Source: Phycobacter azelaicus (GTDB lineage: Bacteria > Pseudomonadota > Alphaproteobacteria > Rhodobacterales > Rhodobacteraceae). Taken from it: 64,000 nucleotides of DNA. A program made the translations under genes and the position numbers. Of this stretch, positions 1-8,139 are shown piece after piece; the stretch's first letter is position 1, and each line of letters opens with the position of its first letter. The notes under the pieces were generated by a model that had not been told where the DNA came from, did not search any database, and saw nothing but the letters and a program-made list of their open reading frames with translations. Location of the stretch: NCBI RefSeq assembly GCF_014884385.1, contig NZ_WKFH01000003.1, positions 1,033,501-1,097,500 on the forward strand, read 5' to 3'.

Positions 1-1
1 G

Positions 2-775
2 GTGCCGCTCGGCACCGTGGCCGAGGTCGAAGGCAGCTACGTCTCCGCCGCACTGCATCGCCGGGATGGGCAGCGGATGAACACGGTGATGGCCTCGATC
101 GACCGCAGTGTGGTTGCCCCGTCTGAGGTAGGACAGGCCGTGTTTGAACAGCTCGTGCCGCAGCTCGCCAGGACCTACCCAAGCGTCAAAGTCGTTGCAG
201 CCGGAGAGCTGGAGGAAATTGGAGAGATACAGAGCGACCTTATCCGTGCCCTGATCCTTGCGGCCGTGCTGATCTACGTACTCATGGCCGTGCCGCTCAA
301 AAGCTATTGGCAGCCGGTGGTGATCCTCGCCATCGTGCCTTTTGGGTTCATCGCCGCCGCGATGGGGCATCTTATCATGGGGGTGTCGCTGTCGCTGTTC
401 TCGTTCTTTGGGATGCTCGCGCTCACCGGGGTGGTGGTCAATGACAGCCTGGTGATGATCACCCGCTACAATCAGGCCCGCGATGAGGGCGGCAGCGTGA
501 CCAAGGCTCTGCATGAGGCCGGGATCGGGCGCTTCCAAGCGATCTTCCTGACCACGGCCACCACGGTGATCGGCCTTCTTCCCCTGCTGACCGAGACCTC
601 AGAACAGGCGCAATACCTGATCCCGGCGGCGATCTCGCTCGCCTTTGGAGAGCTGTTCGGAACCGCGCTGATGCTAATCCTTCTGCCGGTTCTGATTGCC
701 ATAACCGAGGATGTGATCGCGCTGTTTCGCACGCCTGTCAAAGCCCTTCCACCACGACGTGTAGGCGCATGCTGA
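2..775 (+). CDS. RND multidrug efflux transporter, C-terminal part (5' end outside window)
   Basis: This is the last 257 residues of an AcrB/HAE1-type inner-membrane proton-driven drug exporter, a family normally about 1,000-1,050 residues long. Visible are the end of the second periplasmic porter/docking region and then the TM8-TM12 block: hydrophobic stretches at about 81-101, 104-127, 131-150, 180-197 and 205-235, with the family-typical GVVVNDSLVMITR after the central helices. The reading frame is open at the window edge, so the start is not seen. It overlaps the next gene by 7 nt (ATGCTGA), so the two are translationally coupled. Substrate cannot be told from this fragment. Confidence 0.93.
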   Translation: MPLGTVAEVEGSYVSAALHRRDGQRMNTVMASIDRSVVAPSEVGQAVFEQLVPQLARTYPSVKVVAAGELEEIGEIQSDLIRALILAAVLIYVLMAVPLKSYWQPVVILAIVPFGFIAAAMGHLIMGVSLSLFSFFGMLALTGVVVNDSLVMITRYNQARDEGGSVTKALHEAGIGRFQAIFLTTATTVIGLLPLLTETSEQAQYLIPAAISLAFGELFGTALMLILLPVLIAITEDVIALFRTPVKALPPRRVGAC

Positions 776-1644
776 ACGACACTCCCCTAACCGTTGGCAG
801 CCTCTTTCGGGTGTTCCGGCTTCGGATCTTTGTGACCTGGGGCATGGTTCTTGGGGAAACCGCGCTTTTGGCGCTGATCCCCCTGTTCATCGGACTGGCC
901 ATTGATGATCTCCTGGCTGGAGGCCGCGCTGCATTCTGGCAACTAGCCGGGATCATGGGGTTGCTCATAGCAATCACGGTGGCCCGGCGGGCCTATGACA
1001 CACGGATCTATGGCACGATGCGAGTGGAGCTTGGAAAGGCACAGGTGCAGCGGGCGACAGGCCAGAAGGTCTCAACCCTGAATGCGCGCATCGCCATGGG
1101 GCGCGAGTTGGTCGACTTCCTTGAGGATACCCTGCCCGAGGCCATCGCCGCCGGGGTGCAACTGGTCATATCGGTATTGGTGCTGTCATTCTTTTCACCG
1201 CATCTGGCGCTGGTGGCCGGGGGCGCGACGCTCACCATGATCGCCCTATACGCCCTGTTTCACCGCAGGTTCTATGCTCTCAATTCCGCCATCAACCAGC
1301 GCAGCGAGCAGCAGGTCGCCTTGCTGGAACGTCGCAAACTGCGCGCCATGACTGCCCATTTTCTGCGTCTGCGCCGTCTTGAGGTGCGCCTATCGGACAG
1401 CGAGGCACTGCTCTATGGTGGAATTTTCGTAATCCTTCTGGGGATGATCCTGTTTAACCTGCGCATTGCGACAGCCCTTCCGGACGTCACGGCAGGCATC
1501 CTGTTTTCCGTGATCAGCTATTCCTGGGAATACGTCGAAAGCGCTCTGGCTCTGCCCGTCACTCTGCAAAGCTGGACCCGCCTCTCGGAGATCATGTGCC
1601 GGATCAACAAAGGCGAGCAAGTCGCGAGCCGCGACAAGAGCTGA
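769..1644 (+). CDS. ABC transporter transmembrane-domain protein without an ATPase domain
   Basis: This 291-residue membrane protein resembles the six-helix ABC exporter transmembrane domain. Hydrophobic segments lie at about 19-42, 56-70, 126-144, 147-165, 213-230 and 238-252. A cytoplasmic stretch with RRAYDTRIYGTMRVELG sits between helices 2 and 3, as in exporter TMDs. No Walker A, LSGGQ or Walker B motif follows, and the gene simply stops. It overlaps the upstream RND gene by 7 nt, so both are probably expressed together. It may need an ATPase encoded elsewhere or act as an accessory membrane subunit. The family is recognised as a six-transmembrane ABC domain; the role is unknown. Confidence 0.75.
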   Translation: MLNDTPLTVGSLFRVFRLRIFVTWGMVLGETALLALIPLFIGLAIDDLLAGGRAAFWQLAGIMGLLIAITVARRAYDTRIYGTMRVELGKAQVQRATGQKVSTLNARIAMGRELVDFLEDTLPEAIAAGVQLVISVLVLSFFSPHLALVAGGATLTMIALYALFHRRFYALNSAINQRSEQQVALLERRKLRAMTAHFLRLRRLEVRLSDSEALLYGGIFVILLGMILFNLRIATALPDVTAGILFSVISYSWEYVESALALPVTLQSWTRLSEIMCRINKGEQVASRDKS

Positions 1645-1855
1645 TGTCCGAAGACTTCGACACTTGAGGCAAATCCGGTCGGAAATGCCCCAAAGAGGCT
1701 GTTATTTTGCCATTTTGCCCGCCTACCCGTGATGACTGAACGAAGCAGGATCACCGCGTCACCAGTTCGAAACGCTGTTCAGACCCGCAGAAGCGAGCCG
1801 CAAGACCGATGCGGCTGTCACCGTCGCGCGCTCCATTTGCAAAAGGCCGAGGCCG

Positions 1856-3277
1856 ATGGCCCGCATTGATATTATACGGATGGATGGCACGCCGCGCGAA
1901 ACCGATCATGGGGTTCGCTCGGATACATCGTCACGAGGTGTCGACCTCGACGGCGCCCAGATCACGGCGACCTATGCCGATGGCAGCACCGAAACGCTGA
2001 CCTGGAAGGCACTTGATCCCTATACGACCGGTGGGGCCAGCGGCAGAGACATCGACATGTTCTTTGGCTACAGCTGGCACGAGCTGACAACGACAAAAAC
2101 GCTTGCATCGCTCAGCATAGATCTGGCGCCGGCAAATTCGGTCTTCGATACAACCACGGCCATGGGAGACGATCCAAGTGATCCTTCCACCCCAGGCTCG
2201 CTCAACGGCTTTCCGTTCAAGCTGGGGCCGGATTATGAAGAGACTATCGGCGTTATCACGACGACATATTCGGGGATCGTGAATCTTTCCGGCAGCGCCC
2301 CAGTCGGCGATCTCTACACGGTGATGACAGTCGATTTTTCCGGCCTGCCCGAAGGCGGGCTTTTGGGTCGGCTGGACTGGAATTCTGATATCGATACGCT
2401 GACAGGCCCGTTCAAAGACACCCTGGATGCTGTGGATGACGTCCTAACGGTATCGGGCGATGGCTCTGAGCAGCTCAATATCCTGGACAACGACCAGCAC
2501 CGCGACGGCACTGAGCTGAGAATCACTCAGATCAACGGCCAAAAGGTTGTGCCCGGTGGAACGGTAACCCTGCCCAGCGGCGAAATCGTGACGCTGAACG
2601 GAAATGGAACCCTATCGATCACCAATGCCAGCTCGGTGAATGAAACCAACTCATTTTCCTACACGGTAGACGATGGGGCCGGGCTTTCCGATATCGGGTC
2701 CGTCACGGTCACAACACAGGTCAAGGCGCCACCTTGTTTTGTGGCTGGAACGCTCATCCAAACCAAGCGAGGCAACGTCGCGGTCGAGCACCTGCAGATC
2801 GGCGATCTAGTTGTTACCCGTGATCATGGCCCGCAGCCCTTGCGCTGGATCGGACGCTGTCGCCGCCGGGCTGAAGGACGCAATGCTCCGGTTGCCTTTG
2901 CCGCCAATGCCATCGGTAAGCACGGCCCGATCTCCGTCTCACCAAATCACCGCGTTCTGCTGCAATCCGAACTTGCTGAGCTGCTATTTGGTCAAAGCGA
3001 AGTGCTGGTAAAGGCCAAATACCTGTTGAATGACCGAACCATCCGGCGTGACGCCCATGGCCGTCCGGTAACCTATATACATCTGTTGTTTGATCAGCAC
3101 GAAATCGTTACCTGCGACGGTTTCCTCAGCGAAAGCTATCACCCGGGCGCAGAAACGCTGGAGAGCTTCGATGCGGCCACCCGCGCCGAAGTTCTGGAAC
3201 TGATGGCTGCGATGGACGGCCACGGCCCTGCGGCACGACTTGCGCTCAAGGCCCACGAAAGCTTCCTTCTGTCGTGA
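1856..3277 (+). CDS. Hint-domain exported protein with Ig/cadherin-like region
   Basis: A 473-residue protein. Residues about 1-190 are unrecognised and Asp/Thr/Gly-rich. Residues about 195-290 look like a bacterial Ig/cadherin-type module (DAVDDVLTVSGDGSEQLNIL and later SFSYTVDDGAGLSDIGSVTV). Residues about 292-440 are a Hint (hedgehog/intein) domain of the type common in Rhodobacteraceae: it starts PPCFVAGTLIQTKRG, with the Cys nucleophile in the PCF context, then LQIGDLVVTRDHGPQPLRWIG and the late block ISVSPNHRVLL. Such proteins are usually secreted by type I systems, but no RTX nonapeptide repeats are visible. An AAGG/GAGG-like ribosome site precedes the chosen ATG. The Hint domain may cleave itself in cis; there is no C-extein, so classical splicing is unlikely. 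Confidence 0.85.
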   Translation: MARIDIIRMDGTPRETDHGVRSDTSSRGVDLDGAQITATYADGSTETLTWKALDPYTTGGASGRDIDMFFGYSWHELTTTKTLASLSIDLAPANSVFDTTTAMGDDPSDPSTPGSLNGFPFKLGPDYEETIGVITTTYSGIVNLSGSAPVGDLYTVMTVDFSGLPEGGLLGRLDWNSDIDTLTGPFKDTLDAVDDVLTVSGDGSEQLNILDNDQHRDGTELRITQINGQKVVPGGTVTLPSGEIVTLNGNGTLSITNASSVNETNSFSYTVDDGAGLSDIGSVTVTTQVKAPPCFVAGTLIQTKRGNVAVEHLQIGDLVVTRDHGPQPLRWIGRCRRRAEGRNAPVAFAANAIGKHGPISVSPNHRVLLQSELAELLFGQSEVLVKAKYLLNDRTIRRDAHGRPVTYIHLLFDQHEIVTCDGFLSESYHPGAETLESFDAATRAEVLELMAAMDGHGPAARLALKAHESFLLS

Positions 3278-3438
3278 TCTTCCCGCAAACCGGAGTATCC
3301 GCTCCGGCGCCACAGAATCGCGTGGATCACGCAGGGGCGATTGGTATCCCTTGGGTGCCAAAGTGCGACCATTGATTATACCACCGTGAGGCGCTTGACT
3401 CCCGATCCTCCAGCACCTAGCAAAATCTCCAACGTTTT

Positions 3439-4119
3439 GTGGACTGGTGGATAGTTTTGATCTTTGGGGGGAGATATCGTGAGGACGACACCGTCGTCGA
3501 AATGCTGGCGTCCGCCCTGCGGCGCGACATTTCCTTTGGTGTCCTGGCCCCGGATCAGAAACTCAAGATCGAGCAGTTGCGACAGCGCTATGGTGGGTCG
3601 AACCACTCGATGCGTGAAACGCTGCGGATGCTCACCGTCGAAGGCATGGTTGAGGCTACCGCCCAGCGCGGATTTCGCGTCACCTCGGCCACCGATCAGG
3701 ACCGCAACGATATTCTGCTGATGCGCCTCAGCCTCGAAGCGCTGGCACTGTCGCGCGCGTTGCAGCATGGCGATGTGGACTGGGAGGCCTCGGTGATGGC
3801 CGCCGCGCACCGTCTGGACAGAGCGGATCACGCGGTTCAAAGCAGCCCCGACGATGTCACCGCGCTGGAATGGGACGAGACCTGCCGCGCCTTTTCCTTT
3901 GCTGTGCTGGGTGCCTGCGACAGCCCACGCATGCTCGACACCATCGGTCGCCACTTCGATCAATCGCGCCGGTTTCGCCTGGCTCTTTTGCGTGAAGGGC
4001 GGATCGATTTTGCAGAACGTAGCAGGCGGCGGGTGGCCTTGAAGAATGCCATTATCGCGAGGGATGAAGCTACGGCTTTGGCCTTGCTCGAAGATGATAT
4101 CCGCGCCGAGATGACGTAG
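3439..4119 (+). CDS. GntR-family transcriptional regulator (FadR/FCD subfamily)
   Basis: A DNA-binding regulator with an N-terminal winged helix and a C-terminal all-helical FCD-type effector domain. The recognition region is clear (LKIEQLRQRYGGSNHSMRETLRMLTVEGMVEATAQRGFRV in total, residues about 42-81), matching the GntR pattern of helix-turn-helix followed by EGMV...RGFRV. The rest (about 95-220) is helical and fits an FCD domain. The listed start is GTG; an in-frame TTG at 3455 or ATG at 3502 is also possible, and the ATG would shorten the wing-helix only slightly. It lies 51 nt upstream of a co-oriented ABC importer, so it probably controls that operon; effector unknown. Confidence 0.88.
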   Translation: MDWWIVLIFGGRYREDDTVVEMLASALRRDISFGVLAPDQKLKIEQLRQRYGGSNHSMRETLRMLTVEGMVEATAQRGFRVTSATDQDRNDILLMRLSLEALALSRALQHGDVDWEASVMAAAHRLDRADHAVQSSPDDVTALEWDETCRAFSFAVLGACDSPRMLDTIGRHFDQSRRFRLALLREGRIDFAERSRRRVALKNAIIARDEATALALLEDDIRAEMT

Positions 4120-4170
4120 GCGCGACAGGGGATTTGAACGACAGGTTGCTATTTAGGGAGGAGCACCACA

Positions 4171-5193
4171 ATGACACCATTCAACAGACGTCAGGCCATT
4201 GGCCTGCTCGGCGCAGCAGCGGCAACCGGCCTTGCCGCCCCGGCCATCGCCAAGAACAGCAAAGCCGTGGTTGGCGCGCTGAGCCTCACCAGCCACTCTG
4301 GCAGTTTCATCGCCGTGGAGCGCAACTACTTTGCCGAAGCCGGGCTGGATGTTGAGCTGAAGTTTTTCCAGGCGGCACAGCCGATGGCGGTTGCCATTGC
4401 CAGCGGAGACGTGGATTTCGGCGTGACTGCGATTTCCGGCGGGCTGCTCAGCCTCGCGCAGAAAGGCGCGGTCAAGGTGATCGGCGGCGCCCTGTCCGAA
4501 GAGGCCGGTATCGACGGTCAAAAGATCCTAGCCTCGGACGCCGCGTTCCAGGCCGGCCTGACCAGCCCAGAGGCGCTGGGTGGCAAACGCTTTGGCATGA
4601 CAACAGCCGGGTCGTCCTTCCACTACATGGGATCGAAGATCGCCGCCGCACATGGGGTAGAAGATCTCAAGTTCGTGCCCCTGCAGAAGGTCGGTGCGAT
4701 CATTGGCGCCCTCAAGTCCGGACAGATCGATGCCTGGTCCATCGTGCCGCATATCGCCAAGGCTTTGGCAGGTTCGGGTGCAGTTCATATTATCGGAGAC
4801 GTGGCCGATTACCTACCGGATTATCAGGTGACAACTGTCTTCACCTCGGCGCAGAACGCATCCAGCGACCGCGCGCTGGTCGAGACCTTCCTTTCGGGCT
4901 TTACCCGCGGCGTGAGCGATTTCAACGCCACCATGGTTGAAAAATCCCAGGGCGATGCGGCGATCGACGAGATGGTGCAACTGATCCACAAATACGTCTA
5001 CACCGACCGGCCGCTGGAAAAGGCGGCGCCTTCGATCATCAATGGCGCCATGCGCATCAATAAAGGCGCGGCGATCAATGTCGCTTCGGTGCGCGACCAA
5101 CTGGAGTGGATGCAATCGGCAGGGCTGGTAGACAGCGCCATCACGCTCGACACCTTCCTTGACACCTCTTACGTCGACACCATCGGCGCCTGA
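4171..5193 (+). CDS. ABC transporter periplasmic substrate-binding protein (NitT/TauT type)
   Basis: A 340-residue SsuA/NMT1-like binding protein for a small organic anion or pyrimidine-type ligand. It opens with a Tat-like or Sec signal (RRQAIGLLGAAAATGLAAPAIA, cleavage near residue 27) and continues with the class pattern SGSFIAVERNYFAEAGLDVE and MAVAIASGDVDFGVTAISGG. A strong ribosome site (GGGAGGAG) is placed 8 nt before the ATG. It heads a three-gene importer with the ATPase at 5259 and the permease at 6019. The exact ligand (sulfonate, taurine, nitrate or thiamine precursor) cannot be read from sequence alone. Confidence 0.9.
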   Translation: MTPFNRRQAIGLLGAAAATGLAAPAIAKNSKAVVGALSLTSHSGSFIAVERNYFAEAGLDVELKFFQAAQPMAVAIASGDVDFGVTAISGGLLSLAQKGAVKVIGGALSEEAGIDGQKILASDAAFQAGLTSPEALGGKRFGMTTAGSSFHYMGSKIAAAHGVEDLKFVPLQKVGAIIGALKSGQIDAWSIVPHIAKALAGSGAVHIIGDVADYLPDYQVTTVFTSAQNASSDRALVETFLSGFTRGVSDFNATMVEKSQGDAAIDEMVQLIHKYVYTDRPLEKAAPSIINGAMRINKGAAINVASVRDQLEWMQSAGLVDSAITLDTFLDTSYVDTIGA

Positions 5194-5258
5194 GGCAACT
5201 GAAACCATCGCGGGGCAGCACACGGCTTGCCCCGCGTATTGATCAAGGGCCAGGATCC

Positions 5259-6026
5259 ATGGATATTCGACTGGACGGGGTCAGCCATCGCTATGGCAGC
5301 ACAGAGGTGCTGCGTGACATCTCGCTGGACGTACCTTCCGGGCAGATCGTCTGCCTTGTTGGTCCGTCGGGCTGCGGCAAATCCACCCTTCTTCGGTTCA
5401 TGGGCGGCCTTGAAAAGCCCGAGGCGGGGCGTGTGCTGCAAATCGGCACGCCGCCCGAGGGCTGCCTCAATCCACTGACCTATGTCTTTCAGGACTTCGC
5501 CCTGCTGCCCTGGCGCAGTGTCGAAGGGAATATCTCTTTGGTGCTGGAGGATCATGGCATTAAGGGCAAAGCCGCGAAGGACATCATCCAGGACGTTCTG
5601 GGTCGCACCAAGCTCACCGATTTTGCGAAGGCGCTGCCGAAACAGCTGTCGGGTGGTATGAAACAGCGGGTTGCCATCGCCCGCGCCCTTGCGGTGAACC
5701 CGGCGGTGATGCTGATGGACGAGCCGCTGTCAGCTCTTGATAGTCAGACCCGAGAGCTGTTGATGGACGATCTGATCACCCTCTGGACACGGGCCCCTTT
5801 TACCGCTGTCTACGTGACTCACAACCTGGCCGAAGCGGTGCGCCTTGGCCATCGCATAGTCGTCCTGTCCCGGCGCCCGGGCCGCATTCGCGAGGTGGTG
5901 GAAATCGACAAACCGCTGGCCGAGCGCGGCTATGCGGACCCTGATCTTGAAGAGGTGCAAAAGCACCTTTGGGATCTGATGCGCGACGAGGCCCGCGCCG
6001 CAGACGAGGAGCTGTTACATGTCTGA
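5259..6026 (+). CDS. ABC transporter ATP-binding protein (SsuB/TauB type)
   Basis: The ATPase of the importer, 255 residues. Walker A is GPSGCGKST (residues about 36-44), the Q-loop is YVFQDFALLPW, the signature is LSGGMKQRVAIARAL, Walker B is VMLMDEPLSALD, and the switch His lies in VYVTHNLAEAV. The wording of the Q-loop and D-loop regions is typical of the nitrate/sulfonate/taurine subfamily. The end overlaps the permease start by 8 nt, so translational coupling is likely. Confidence 0.93.
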   Translation: MDIRLDGVSHRYGSTEVLRDISLDVPSGQIVCLVGPSGCGKSTLLRFMGGLEKPEAGRVLQIGTPPEGCLNPLTYVFQDFALLPWRSVEGNISLVLEDHGIKGKAAKDIIQDVLGRTKLTDFAKALPKQLSGGMKQRVAIARALAVNPAVMLMDEPLSALDSQTRELLMDDLITLWTRAPFTAVYVTHNLAEAVRLGHRIVVLSRRPGRIREVVEIDKPLAERGYADPDLEEVQKHLWDLMRDEARAADEELLHV

Positions 6027-6840
6027 TCTGGCACAAGGCACGGCGCCCCCCCAAGACCCAGTAGAAATCCGCTTTCGCGGCGCAGGCTTTGCCCCGCGGC
6101 CTCAGAAATGGGTGGGCGTTGCGGTTTTTGTGGTGCTGGTCGCAATCGTGGAATGGGGCACGCGCACGGGTTTTATCTCGGCGCTTACCCTGCCCAAACC
6201 CTCGGATGTGCTGGCCACTTTTGGAGAGCTTTGGCAGTCGGGCATGCTGTTCCAGCATCTTGCCCCATCGCTGACCCGGCTGGCCGTCGGAGCCTCCATC
6301 GGAGCAGGCATCGGGATCTGCGTGGGGGTGCTGATCGGGCTTTTCTCATACGTCCGCTCAGGCCTTGTTCCACTGGTCGCAGCCATCTTTCCGATCCCGA
6401 AAATCGCACTTTTGCCGCTGTTTGTGATCTGGTTTGGCATCGACGAGGGCTCAAAATATGCTCTGATTGCCTTTGGAACCTTCACGCCGACGGTGGTTGC
6501 CACCTATGGGGCGGTGGACAATGTTGATCGCTCATTGATCCGTATGGGACAGAGCTTCGGCCTCAGCTGGCTATCCATCGTGCGCAAAATCGTATTACCA
6601 GGCGCGATGCCCGGAATCCTGTCGGGACTGCGCATCAGCCTGGCCATTGCCATTATCCTGCTGGTTGCAGCCGAGATGCTGGGCGCGCAATACGGGATCG
6701 GGGCCTATATCCTTGAGGCAGGCTCGCTCTATGATCTAGAGCGGCTATTTGCCGGAGTGGTCATCCTGTCCCTGCTTGGTGTTCTGACCTCTGGAGCCAT
6801 TGGTCTGGTCGAGCGCCGCCTGCTCAGCTGGCGTTCCTGA
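6019..6840 (+). CDS. ABC transporter permease (SsuC/TauC type)
   Basis: Inner-membrane subunit of the importer, 273 residues with about six transmembrane segments (about 35-52, 86-107, 115-140, 150-165, 203-222 and 241-262). The EAA coupling motif is recognisable in the cytoplasmic loop after GQSFGLSWLSIVRKIVLPGAMPGIL, which contacts the ATPase. Its N-terminus overlaps the upstream ATPase gene. A weak inverted repeat (GCCGAC/GTCGGC, 6859-6877) lies between this gene and the convergent aldo/keto reductase and may help end transcription, though no T-run follows. Confidence 0.92.
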   Translation: MSDLAQGTAPPQDPVEIRFRGAGFAPRPQKWVGVAVFVVLVAIVEWGTRTGFISALTLPKPSDVLATFGELWQSGMLFQHLAPSLTRLAVGASIGAGIGICVGVLIGLFSYVRSGLVPLVAAIFPIPKIALLPLFVIWFGIDEGSKYALIAFGTFTPTVVATYGAVDNVDRSLIRMGQSFGLSWLSIVRKIVLPGAMPGILSGLRISLAIAIILLVAAEMLGAQYGIGAYILEAGSLYDLERLFAGVVILSLLGVLTSGAIGLVERRLLSWRS

Positions 6841-6908
6841 CCCCTTCAAAGGCTGCGAGCCGACAAGGTCCGTCGGCCCCGCCTCAGGCTGAACAGGACA
6901 AAGTCGGC

Positions 6909-7907
6909 TCAGCAATAGCGCTCTGGCCCGATCCATTGCGCGTCTGAATACCGGTCGCCATGAGCCCAGCCCACCGGAAGAATCGCGTCGATCCGGGCCA
7001 GATCAGCTTCGGACAGCACAAGATCAGCGCCCGCCATGCACTCATTGAGGTGATCAATGCTGCGAGTTCCTGGGATCGGAATTACATGCTCGCCGCGGCT
7101 CAGAAGCCATGCATTGGCCAGCGCCGCCGCCGAGGTGCCCATCTCGGCGGCAAGCTGACGGAACCCATCTGTTATCGCCAAATTCTCTGAAAGATTCGGT
7201 TCCATAAACCGAGGATTACCAGCCAGGAAGGGCAGGTTCGGAATCCGCTTCTTAGGGATCGGATTGTCCGTCAGCAAGGACCGCCCCACAGGTGAAAACG
7301 CAACCATCGCCACCCCCAGTTCGGCGCAGGCCTGCACAAGGCCAAGCTCAGGGAAACGCGTTGAAAGCGAATACTCCGATTGAACCGCAGCAATGGGGTG
7401 AACCTTCATCGCGCGCCTCAGAGTAGATGGCGCCACTTCGGATAGGCCAATCGCGCGGGTCTTTCCCTTCTTGACCAACCGGCCCAGATTTTCGGCAGTT
7501 TCTTCTGGCGTAAGACGGGGATCGCGGCGGTGCGCGTAGAAGAGATCGACACAGTCCACGCCAAGGCGCTGGAGGGATTGATCCAGTTCTGCCTCAAGGT
7601 GTTCGGCGGAGTTGTCAAAGCAGCGGTTGCCATCGGCGTCTTTCGTGATCGTGGCCTTGGTGGCGATGACAAACGCATCTCGTGCACCGGGATTGGCCCT
7701 GAGATAGGTGCCAATAGCGCTTTCGGATTTGCCCATGCCATAGACATTTGCCGTATCCAGATGGGTGACACCCAGATCGCGGCACCGGTTCAGGATCGCG
7801 TGGCTTTCAGTCTCGGTCGTGGGGCCGTACATGTCCGAAAAGGACATCGCCCCGTAGCCGATACAGCCGATCTCGGGGCCGTTGACGCCCAATTTGCGGG
7901 TTTTCAT
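6909..7907 (-). CDS. Aldo/keto reductase
   Basis: NAD(P)H-dependent carbonyl reductase of the aldo/keto reductase superfamily, 332 residues, TIM barrel. Start chosen at the ATG giving MKTRKLGVNGPEIGCIGYG, the family's usual N-terminus; the frame stays open upstream but that extension is not family-like. Catalytic residues are visible: Asp and Tyr in HLDTANVYGMGKSE, Lys in FVIATKATIT and His in LFYAHRRDP. The C-terminal cofactor-phosphate region (IPIPGTRSIDHLNEC) fits the YajO/IolS-like group. Divergent from the Anbu operon, with 232 nt between the starts. Physiological substrate unknown. Confidence 0.93.
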   Translation of the reverse strand: MKTRKLGVNGPEIGCIGYGAMSFSDMYGPTTETESHAILNRCRDLGVTHLDTANVYGMGKSESAIGTYLRANPGARDAFVIATKATITKDADGNRCFDNSAEHLEAELDQSLQRLGVDCVDLFYAHRRDPRLTPEETAENLGRLVKKGKTRAIGLSEVAPSTLRRAMKVHPIAAVQSEYSLSTRFPELGLVQACAELGVAMVAFSPVGRSLLTDNPIPKKRIPNLPFLAGNPRFMEPNLSENLAITDGFRQLAAEMGTSAAALANAWLLSRGEHVIPIPGTRSIDHLNECMAGADLVLSEADLARIDAILPVGWAHGDRYSDAQWIGPERYC

Positions 7908-8139
7908 GCGGATAGTTCCCCATTCTGCCGATAAAAGTGCTACTCCTATCGTGGGGCAATCATCCCCGTTTGTCGAACCTTTGCAACTGTGTAGGCCCTC
8001 TTGCACGGCTTTCGACACAGCGTCCCAAGCACTTCTATGCCCAATATTTGTGCAAAAATCTGAAATGTCCAAGCTAAGATCCGCCTGCAATTGGCCCTTA
8101 TCTGTGCTGGCTGCTAGCGTGACCTCATCGGGAGATGCC

